Assembly: GCA_036559665.1 (NCBI GenBank)
Contig: DATBSS010000570.1
Span: 1 to 8,216 of the forward strand
Direction: 5' to 3'
Source: DASRBA01 sp036559665
Lineage (GTDB): Bacteria; Myxococcota; Myxococcia; Myxococcales; Myxococcaceae
Length of the DNA: 8,216 bases
In this document: one piece after another, positions 1-6,035 of the stretch
Position numbering within the stretch: position 1 is the first letter of the stretch
Layout: the number at the start of each line of letters is the position of its first letter
Notes under the pieces: model-generated
Database searches by the model: none
What the model was told of the DNA's origin: nothing
What the model saw: only the letters and a program-made list of their open reading frames with translations
Program-made: the position numbers and the translations under genes

Positions 1-1
1 G

Positions 2-103
2 CGGGTGGCGCGGCTGCAGCCGGTGCGCTTCTCCCTGGAGGACCTGTTCATGGAGGCGCTCAAGGAAGCGCGCGGGGGCACCGTGGGGAGCCAGATCGAA
101 TGA
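2..103 (+). CDS. pilH: ABC transporter ATP-binding protein, C-terminal end only (PilH-like)
   Basis: Partial gene: the window opens inside it and only 33 codons plus TGA are present. The tail contains RFSLEDLFMEAL, which resembles the 'PSLEDVFL' ending seen in ATPase subunits of ABC-2 type exporters; Walker and signature motifs lie upstream of the window. Its stop overlaps the next gene's start in an ATGA (100-103), so the ATPase and permease are almost certainly translationally coupled and form one transporter. In M. xanthus the ABC ATPase of the pil cluster is PilH and is needed for pilus assembly; its substrate is not established. The symbol rests on the ending motif and on synteny with pilI-pilD, not on any catalytic motif visible here. 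Confidence 0.72.
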   Translation, partial: RVARLQPVRFSLEDLFMEALKEARGGTVGSQIE

Positions 104-870
104 TCCGCTCCTTCGCGGCCCTGGCCTGGAACGGCTTCCGCGAGGCGCGGCGCAACCGCGTCACGCTGGTGGTGGCGGCGTTCGCGGTGGCGCTGCTGGT
201 GAGCGGGATGCTGCTCACCTCCTCCGCCGTGGCGGCGCTGGAGCGCGTGCTGGCGGACGTGGGCCTGGGCTCGATGAGCCTGTCGCTGTCGCTTCTGGCG
301 GTGTTCCTCTCCTCGGGGCTGCTGAGCCGGGAGATCGAGCGGCGCACCATCTTCCTGGTGGTCTCCAAGCCGGTCTCGCGCGGGCGGTTCCTGCTGGCGC
401 GCCAGGCGGGGAACATGATCACCCTCACCGCGCTCCTGGCGGCGATGTCGCTGCTCTTCTGGGGCCAGCATGTCCTCTACGGCTACTCGGCCACGCAGCC
501 GATGGTGGCGTCCGTGGGCGGCCTGTGGTTCGAGCTGTTCCTGCTCAGCAGCCTGGGCCTGTGCCTCTCCAGCTTCGCCGGGCAGCTCACCTCCGGCGTG
601 GTGGCGATCGCGGTCTACCTGGCCGGCCACCTCTCCGCCGACCTGTACCGGCTGGCCGCCCACGCCGGGAGCCCGGGCGTGCAGTGGCTGGGGAAGGCGG
701 CGTACTACCTGCTGCCCAACCTCGAGAAGGTCAATTTCCGCGGCCAGGCCACCTACAACATCCCGGTCGAGGCGTCGGCGTTCTGGGGCGGCGCCGCCTA
801 TGCGCTGGGCTATTCGGCGGTGCTGCTGGGCCTGGGCGTGATCATCTTCAACCGTCGCGATTTCAAGTAG
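100..870 (+). CDS. pilI: ABC-2 type transporter permease (PilI-like)
   Basis: 256-aa integral membrane protein, the membrane partner of the ATPase ending just upstream (4-nt ATGA overlap). After a basic amphipathic start (residues 1-20, with FREARRNR) there are about six hydrophobic segments, near residues 21-42, 58-76, 105-125, 141-160, 164-182 and 230-250. The cytoplasmic segment at 78-101 (EIERRTIFLVVSKPVSRGRF) matches the ABC-2 permease pattern 'E...RT...lLskPvsR', the coupling region that contacts the ATPase. Length fits the family. In M. xanthus pilI is the third gene of pilGHI, just before pilD, which supports the symbol; here an extra gene separates it from pilD. Transport direction and substrate cannot be read from sequence. 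A generic ABC-2 exporter not dedicated to pili is the alternative. Confidence 0.8.
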   Translation: MIRSFAALAWNGFREARRNRVTLVVAAFAVALLVSGMLLTSSAVAALERVLADVGLGSMSLSLSLLAVFLSSGLLSREIERRTIFLVVSKPVSRGRFLLARQAGNMITLTALLAAMSLLFWGQHVLYGYSATQPMVASVGGLWFELFLLSSLGLCLSSFAGQLTSGVVAIAVYLAGHLSADLYRLAAHAGSPGVQWLGKAAYYLLPNLEKVNFRGQATYNIPVEASAFWGGAAYALGYSAVLLGLGVIIFNRRDFK

Positions 871-881
871 ACCTCCGGGCC

Positions 882-1817
882 GTGCGCATCCTCCTCACCG
901 GCGCGGGCGGCTTCCTGGCGGCGCGGTTCGCCACGCTGGCGATGGCGGAGGGCCACCAGGTCCTGGGCATCGGCCGGAGCGCGCGGCCCGCGCGGCTGGT
1001 CGAGCTGCGCAAGCAGTCCAGGTTCTCCTACCAGATCATGGACAGCGGGGACGCGGACACGCTGGTGGCGCGCGCCCGCACCTTCCAGCCGGCGGCGCTG
1101 GTGCACATGGCGTCCGTGGGCGGCCGGCGCTCCGAGGACCTGGAGGAGGCGGCGCTGCTGCGCGCGCACTTCGACGCCGCGCTGGCGGTGGCGGAGGCGG
1201 CGGCCCAGACGCAGGCGGCGGTGGTGTGGATGGGCTGCGCCTCCGAATACCCGCCGTCCGACGTCCCGGTCTCCGAATCCCACCCCGGCGTCCCGGTCTC
1301 CGCCTTCGGGACGGCGAAGCGCCTGGCCTACCGCGCGTTCCAGCGGCTGGCCGAAGGGCGGATCCGCGCCGTCTCGCTGCGTCCATTCCACGTCTTCGGG
1401 CCGGGGGACCGGGACGACCGCTTCACCCGCATGGCGATGCGGGCGGCGCTGGGGCGGGGGCCCAACCAGCTGGGCGACGCGCTGCTGGTGCGGGACCGCG
1501 TCTTCGTGGACGACGTGGTGCGCGCGGCGCTCCTGGCCGCCGAGTGGGTGCGGAACCAGCCGCCCGGGGCGGTGCCCGCCGTCAACCTCGGCACCGGGCG
1601 GGGGAGCTCCCAGGCCGCCTTCGCGCGCGCCATCGCCCTGGTGGTCAACGCGCCGGAGTTCGAGCCCGGGTTCGGGGCCGGCGCCCCCTCCGACGTGGAT
1701 TCGCCCTACCTGGTGGCCCGGGTGGAGCTGGCGGAGAAGCTCCTGGGCTGGAAGGCGACCACCGCGGTGGAGGACGGGCTCACCCAGGTGTTCGCGGACC
1801 TCCAGGCGCACTCGTAG
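882..1817 (+). CDS. NAD(P)-dependent epimerase/dehydratase-like protein (extended SDR), catalytic Tyr replaced
   Basis: 311 aa from a GTG start (882), chosen because MRILLTGAGGFLA puts the first Rossmann strand at the N-terminus; no clear Shine-Dalgarno precedes it. Visible SDR landmarks: TGAGGFLAAR (6-15, TGxxGxxG nucleotide-binding loop), VHMASVGG (74-81), GCASEY (118-123, with the Ser position), RPFHVFGPGD (167-176), VRDRVFVDDVVRA (203-215), NLGTGRG (235-241) and LGWKATTAVEDGL (288-300). These match sugar-nucleotide epimerases/dehydratases. The YxxxK catalytic motif reads FGTAK (142-146): the Lys is kept but the Tyr is Phe142 (TTC at 1305-1307), so ordinary SDR redox chemistry may be lost. 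The gene lies 11 nt after the permease and 15 nt before pilD, so it is probably co-transcribed. From memory it is absent at this position in M. xanthus. Substrate unknown; a role in sugar modification is only a guess. Confidence 0.82.
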   Translation: MRILLTGAGGFLAARFATLAMAEGHQVLGIGRSARPARLVELRKQSRFSYQIMDSGDADTLVARARTFQPAALVHMASVGGRRSEDLEEAALLRAHFDAALAVAEAAAQTQAAVVWMGCASEYPPSDVPVSESHPGVPVSAFGTAKRLAYRAFQRLAEGRIRAVSLRPFHVFGPGDRDDRFTRMAMRAALGRGPNQLGDALLVRDRVFVDDVVRAALLAAEWVRNQPPGAVPAVNLGTGRGSSQAAFARAIALVVNAPEFEPGFGAGAPSDVDSPYLVARVELAEKLLGWKATTAVEDGLTQVFADLQAHS

Positions 1818-1832
1818 ACTCGCGCGCGCTCC

Positions 1833-2999
1833 ATGGTCGCCTTCTTCACCGCCTGGGTGTTCGTGCTGGGTTGCTGCGTGGGGAGCTTCCTCAACGTGGT
1901 GATCGCCCGCGTCCCGGCGGGCGAGAGCATCGTCCGGCCCGGGTCCCGCTGCCCGAAGTGCGGCCACCCGCTGCGCTGGTACCAGAACGTGCCACTGGTC
2001 TCCTTCATCGCCCTGCGCGGGCGCTGCTCCAATTGCAAGGCGCCCATCTCCTGGCGCTACCCGGCGGTGGAGCTCCTGGTGGGCGCGCTGTACCTGGCCG
2101 CCTTCTTCCAAGAAGGGCCGTCGAGGGAGCTGGCCCTCGGCTTGGCGCTGGTGACGTTCCTGGTGCCGCTCACCTTCATCGACCTGGAGCACTGGCTGCT
2201 GCCATTCGAGCTGACGCTGCCGGGCATCGCCGCCGGGCTGGGCCTGTCCGCGCTGGTCTCATTGGAGCGGGTGCTGGACGCCGCCCTCGGCGCCGCCGTG
2301 GCCTTCGGGGCCTTCTGGCTGATGGAGCTGCTGGGCGAGAAGATCTTCAAGAAGGAGGCGCTGGGCGGCGGCGACAAATATCTCCTGGCGCTGATCGGCG
2401 CCTTCCTCACCTACCGCCCGCTCCTGGGCGTGGTGTTCCTGGCCTCGCTCCAGGGGGCGGTGGTGGGCGTGGCGCTGCTGCTGTTCCGCGGCCGCGCCGG
2501 CCCCGCGCCCGCGGGGGCCGAGGAGCAGCTCCGGGGCGAGGTGGTGCTGGAGACGCTCACCGGGTCGCGCGAGCTCCGCCTGGAGGCCATGTCTCTTGCC
2601 CCCGAGCTGGCCGGCAAGGTGAAGCGCGAGACCGCCGCGGCGCACCGGGTGGTGCCGCTGGGGCAGGTGGGGCCGGTGCTGCTGGTGGCGTCCCCGGAGC
2701 AGCCGCTCGCCACGGAGGCGAAGGAGGCGCTGCGGGCAGAGTCCGGCTGCGCGGAGGTGGAGGCGGTGCGCGCCCTGGCCTCCGGGGTGCGCGGGGCGAT
2801 CGACCGGCTCTACGGCCCGGCCCCGGAGGGCGCCTCGGAAGAGGAGGACGAGGACGACGACTGGGTGCCCGGCCCCACCAACCTCCCCTTCGGGCCGTGG
2901 CTCTCGCTGGCCGCGCTGGAGCTGTGGTTCCTGGGCGGTCCGATCGCCGCCGCGCTGCCCGAGATGGTGGGGCTGCTGCTCACCGGGCGGGCGGGATGA
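1833..2999 (+). CDS. pilD: Prepilin peptidase/N-methyltransferase PilD with an inserted T2SSE_N-like domain
   Basis: 388-aa inner-membrane aspartyl protease that cleaves type IV prepilin leaders and methylates the new N-terminus. The N-terminal part has GSFLNVVIARVP (17-28) and the four-Cys motif CPKC (40-43) ... CSNC (65-68) of bacterial prepilin peptidases, followed by YPAVELLVG (77-84). The two catalytic Asp positions are present: Asp117 in TFIDLEHWLLP and Asp181 in the GxGD motif LGGGDKYLLALIGAFL. The last membrane segment is about 351-370, starting at the family's LPFGP motif. Most bacterial PilD proteins are roughly 250-290 aa; this one carries about 125 extra residues (about 221-347) in the loop before the last helix, including a T2SSE_N-like stretch and an acidic run (336-343). 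The ATG is 15 nt after the epimerase stop; the stop overlaps the kinase start. Confidence 0.95.
   Translation: MVAFFTAWVFVLGCCVGSFLNVVIARVPAGESIVRPGSRCPKCGHPLRWYQNVPLVSFIALRGRCSNCKAPISWRYPAVELLVGALYLAAFFQEGPSRELALGLALVTFLVPLTFIDLEHWLLPFELTLPGIAAGLGLSALVSLERVLDAALGAAVAFGAFWLMELLGEKIFKKEALGGGDKYLLALIGAFLTYRPLLGVVFLASLQGAVVGVALLLFRGRAGPAPAGAEEQLRGEVVLETLTGSRELRLEAMSLAPELAGKVKRETAAAHRVVPLGQVGPVLLVASPEQPLATEAKEALRAESGCAEVEAVRALASGVRGAIDRLYGPAPEGASEEEDEDDDWVPGPTNLPFGPWLSLAALELWFLGGPIAAALPEMVGLLLTGRAG
2589..2816 (+). other. T2SSE_N/MshEN-like domain embedded in PilD
   Basis: PilD residues about 253-328. The pattern APEL....(A)..HRVVPLG..GPVLLVASPEQPLATEAKEALR, then GCAEVEAVRALASGVRGAIDRLYG, follows the second half of the N-terminal domain of GspE/PilB ATPases: 'ip...a..y.vvPl...g..l.vAm.dP.d....delr..tG..v.pvla....i..ai...yg'. 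The N-terminal part of a MshEN domain, where the c-di-GMP-binding RLGxxL motif sits, is not evident in residues 221-252. By topology the insert should be cytoplasmic, in the loop that normally reads directly into the (I/L)PFGP motif. This assignment is by eye and needs a profile search. Confidence 0.62.
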
Positions 3000-4126
3000 A
3001 GCTCCGCATCGCCGCCATCGCGTTCCTGATCGCCATGCTCACCGTGGGCCTGTGCTGGCTGTCCCTGCAGCCGCTGCTGGCCCGGCTCCTGGAGGGGCTC
3101 CAGCATTCGGCGGCGCAAGGCAGCCCGGAGCACGCGCTGCTGGGGCGGACGGCGCGGATGCTGCCGCTGCTGCTGGGCGCGCACCTGGCGGCGGGCGGCG
3201 CGCTGGTGTTCGGGGTGCTCTACCTCACGGTGGCCCGGCCGCTGGGGCGGGCGGAGGGGATGGTGGAACAGCTCTCCATGCTGCGGCTGGAGCTGGACGC
3301 GCCGCTGGACCGCGGCGGGCCGCTGGTCTCCCGGCTCTCCGGCGCCCTGGGGCGGCTGGCCACCGCCCTGCGCGACGAGCAGGACACCACCCGGCGCCAG
3401 ATGGGCGCGCTGAAGCTCACCAACGAGCGCCTCTCCCGCGCGCAGGCGGAGCTGGCCGCCGCCGAGCGGCTGGCCACGGTGGGGAAGCTGGCCGCCGGCG
3501 TGGCCCACGAGGTGGGCAACCCGCTCTCCGGCATCCTGGGCTACCTCTCGCTGGCGCAGGCGCGCGCCAAGGGGGACCCGCAGCTGGCCGATTTCCTCCA
3601 GCGCATCGACGCGGAGGTGCAGCGGATCGACCAGATCGTCCGTGGGCTGCTGGACCTGGGGCGGTCCGGGAAGGGCGCGGCCACCTCGGTGGACGCGGGG
3701 GCGGTGGTGGAGAACGCGGTGCGGCTGCTGGGGAAGGGGCCGGACTTCCACAAGGTGGCGGTGGCGCTGGAGCTGCCGGAGGGCGCGGTGGTGCGCGCGG
3801 AGAGCGGCGCGCTGGCGCAGGTGGTGATCAACCTGCTGCTCAACGCGGCGCAGGCCATGGGCGGCGACGGGCGCATCGTGATCCGGGCGGAGCGCGCGGA
3901 CGGGACGCTGCGGCTGCACGTGGAGGACACCGGCCCCGGCATCTCCGCCGCCGCGCTCCCGCACCTGTTCGAGCCCTTCTTCACCACCAAGCAGGCCGGC
4001 CAGGGCAGCGGGCTGGGCCTGGCCATCTCGCGCCACCTGGTGGAGTCCATGGGCGGCGCGCTGGAGGCGGCCAACCGCCCCGAGGGCGGCGCCCGCTTCA
4101 CGGTGACGCTCCCCGCGGCCCCCTGA
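2996..4126 (+). CDS. pilS2: Membrane sensor histidine kinase (PilS2-like)
   Basis: 376-aa two-component kinase. Two hydrophobic segments (about 4-25 and 55-80) flank only about 30 periplasmic residues, so there is no evident extracytoplasmic sensor domain. A HAMP-like linker starting at ARPLG (80-84) runs to about 130, then a helical region leads to the H-box AAGVAHEVGNPLSG (166-179), with phospho-acceptor His171. The HATPase domain shows the N-box NLLLNAAQAM (279-288), G1 DTGPGIS (311-317), F-box FEPFFTTK (325-332) and G2 GQGSGLGLA (335-343), all intact, so it should be active. The ATG overlaps the pilD stop (ATGA), implying coupling, and the cognate-looking regulator follows after 50 nt. 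In M. xanthus, as I recall, PilS2/PilR2 sit between pilD and pilM and affect pilus-dependent motility; the symbol rests on that synteny. The ligand is unknown. Confidence 0.88.
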   Translation: MKLRIAAIAFLIAMLTVGLCWLSLQPLLARLLEGLQHSAAQGSPEHALLGRTARMLPLLLGAHLAAGGALVFGVLYLTVARPLGRAEGMVEQLSMLRLELDAPLDRGGPLVSRLSGALGRLATALRDEQDTTRRQMGALKLTNERLSRAQAELAAAERLATVGKLAAGVAHEVGNPLSGILGYLSLAQARAKGDPQLADFLQRIDAEVQRIDQIVRGLLDLGRSGKGAATSVDAGAVVENAVRLLGKGPDFHKVAVALELPEGAVVRAESGALAQVVINLLLNAAQAMGGDGRIVIRAERADGTLRLHVEDTGPGISAAALPHLFEPFFTTKQAGQGSGLGLAISRHLVESMGGALEAANRPEGGARFTVTLPAAP

Positions 4127-4133
4127 CCGCAGG

Positions 4134-4148
4134 CGTCAGCTGCTCACG
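4134..4148. repeat. Near-perfect 15-bp palindrome in the pilS2-pilR2 gap
   Basis: CGTCAGC-T-GCTCACG has 7-bp arms with a single mismatched pair around a central T, just after the kinase stop codon and 29 nt before the regulator start. It could be an operator or an mRNA hairpin that lowers or times expression of the regulator. In GC-rich DNA such an element can arise by chance. Confidence 0.4.
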
Positions 4149-4176
4149 TCCCGGATAGGATGCGCGCCCAAGCCGC

Positions 4177-5583
<1,407 letters not shown>

Positions 5584-5590
5584 CTTGTGG

Positions 5591-5627
5591 AGGCACGTCC
5601 GCTTACCTACTAGCCGTGGGGCCTTTT
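5591..5627 (+). terminator. Possible weak intrinsic terminator after pilR2
   Basis: Eight bases after the pilR2 stop, AGGCACG (5591-5597) can pair with CGTG-(GGG)-CCT (5615-5624), leaving a three-base bulge and a 17-nt loop, followed by a run of four T that starts within the stem (5624-5627). The bulge and short T run make it a poor terminator; it may end the pilH-to-pilR2 transcript only partly. Confidence 0.27.
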
Positions 5628-5635
5628 CACATCAT

Positions 5636-5645
5636 TGATGCATCA
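5636..5645. promoter_or_regulatory. Palindromic site TGATGCATCA upstream of the xre promoter
   Basis: A perfect 10-bp palindrome in an unusually AT-rich patch (roughly 5624-5660) of a GC-rich window, 11 bp upstream of the candidate -35 box at 5657. The position suits an operator or activator site. Candidate binders are the Xre protein encoded just downstream and the Fis-type PilR2-like regulator upstream; neither can be shown from sequence. Confidence 0.4.
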
Positions 5646-5656
5646 CTGACCACAAA

Positions 5657-5686
5657 TTGACTCCGCGCCGATCCGGGGTGGATGAT
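5657..5686 (+). promoter_or_regulatory. Candidate sigma-70-type promoter for the xre gene
   Basis: TTGACT (5657-5662, five of six to the -35 consensus) and GATGAT (5681-5686, four of six to the -10 consensus) are separated by 18 bp. Transcription would start near 5693, leaving a leader of about 30 nt before the ATG at 5723. It is the clearest promoter-like element I could find in the window. Confidence 0.5.
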
Positions 5687-5710
5687 GGGCGCGTTTTCCA
5701 GCCCAGCCCC

Positions 5711-5716
5711 GGAAGG
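5711..5716 (+). promoter_or_regulatory. Shine-Dalgarno of the xre gene, fixing its start
   Basis: GGAAGG lies 6 nt before ATG 5723. The reading frame stays open further upstream to a TTG at 5657, but that TTG lies in the candidate -35 box and would add 22 residues that do not look like protein (Pro/Arg/Ser-rich), so the ATG is preferred. Confidence 0.7.
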
Positions 5717-5722
5717 TCACGC

Positions 5723-5938
5723 ATGTCCGAGCGAAACAAGCTCCGGAACAACGTCCAGCGTCTGCGAGAGGACCAGCTCCTCTCCAAGGCGGAGCTGGCG
5801 CGCCGCGCCGGCGTGTCGGCGCTGACGATTGACCGCGTCGAAAAGGGAGAAAACTGCCGGCTCGACACCAAGCGGAAGATCATTCTGGCTCTGGGGTTAA
5901 AGGTGGCCGACCGCGCGAAGGTATTTCGCGGGCCCTAG
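5723..5938 (+). CDS. Small Xre-family helix-turn-helix regulator
   Basis: 71 aa, essentially one DNA-binding domain. VQRLREDQLLSKAELARRAG (11-30) followed by VSALTIDRVEKGENCRLDTK contains the Xre/Cro HTH: helix 2 about 22-29, recognition helix about 33-40, and the ..T...IE.G-type ending as TIDRVEKG. The C-terminal helix RKIILALGLKVADR (51-64) completes the five-helix fold. There is no effector or metal-binding domain, so it probably acts as a dimeric DNA-binding protein. It has its own promoter-like sequence and a good Shine-Dalgarno, and lies 97 nt upstream of pilM, suggesting a local regulator of pilM onward or of itself. Codon use is less GC-biased than its neighbours (ATT, GCT, GTA, TTT and a rare TTA Leu at 5897-5899). 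It could instead act elsewhere in the genome. Confidence 0.87.
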   Translation: MSERNKLRNNVQRLREDQLLSKAELARRAGVSALTIDRVEKGENCRLDTKRKIILALGLKVADRAKVFRGP

Positions 5939-5948
5939 GTAGGTTTTT
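5914..5948 (+). terminator. Hairpin plus T-run at the end of the xre gene (weak terminator or attenuator)
   Basis: CGCGAA (5914-5919) pairs perfectly with TTCGCG (5925-5930) around a 5-nt loop inside the last codons of the xre gene; TTTTT follows only at 5944-5948, 13 nt after the stem. The gap argues against a classical terminator, but the element could attenuate read-through into pilM or stabilise the xre message. Confidence 0.27.
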
Positions 5949-5953
5949 CGGAG

Positions 5954-5980
5954 GTCGAGGAGGCGGGTGGTACCCTCGAC
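5954..5980. repeat. Inverted repeat in the pilM leader
   Basis: GTCGAGG (5954-5960) and CCTCGAC (5974-5980) are perfect 7-bp arms separated by 13 nt. A competing small hairpin, GGGT (5965-5968) with ACCC (5972-5975), uses part of the same arm. It may be an RNA hairpin upstream of the pilM ribosome-binding region or a dyad operator. Confidence 0.45.
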
Positions 5981-5987
5981 GGTGGCA

Positions 5988-6033
5988 ACGAAGCGACGAC
6001 GCAGCGAGACGTAGCGAGGAGAGGACGGAGCGA
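5988..6033 (+). repeat. Four copies of ACGNAGCGA in the pilM 5' leader
   Basis: Copies start at 5988 (N=A), 5999 (N=C), 6009 (N=T) and 6025 (N=G), with start-to-start spacings of 11, 10 and 16 nt. The last copy ends 2 nt before the pilM ATG and contains the GGAG (6027-6030) that can serve as Shine-Dalgarno; GGAGAGGA (6018-6025) is the other candidate. All four bases at the variable position, with the other eight invariant, suggest a conserved motif and not simple slippage. Confidence 0.7.
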
Positions 6034-6035
6034 CC

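Noticed and set aside
525..881. Upstream extension of the epimerase frame to 525
   Set aside because: It overlaps the permease gene out of frame and lacks protein-like composition; GTG 882 begins exactly at the Rossmann strand.
810..2192. Long - strand open frame (460 codons) opposite the epimerase and pilD
   Set aside because: Compositionally a shadow frame (His/Arg/Gly/Pro-rich) with no domain motifs, covering strongly supported + strand genes.
1226..2995. In-frame extension of the kinase gene upstream to 1226, giving a 966-residue product
   Set aside because: The extension is Gly/Arg/Ala/Pro low-complexity sequence overlapping the epimerase and pilD in another frame; the ATG at 2996 gives a normal membrane-anchored kinase start.
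4160..4176. ATG at 4160, preceded by TAGG, as start of the response regulator
   Set aside because: It is out of frame with the receiver domain, and the correct frame has a TAG at 4156-4158; GTG 4177 is the only in-frame start.
5588..5604. Sigma-54 promoter after pilR2 (TGG ... GC with 12-nt register)
   Set aside because: Only the GG and GC dinucleotides fit; the rest of TGGCAC-N5-TTGC is not matched.
5657..5722. TTG-initiated N-terminal extension of the Xre protein (22 residues)
   Set aside because: The TTG falls in the candidate -35 box, the extension does not look like protein, and ATG 5723 has a good Shine-Dalgarno at 6-nt spacing.
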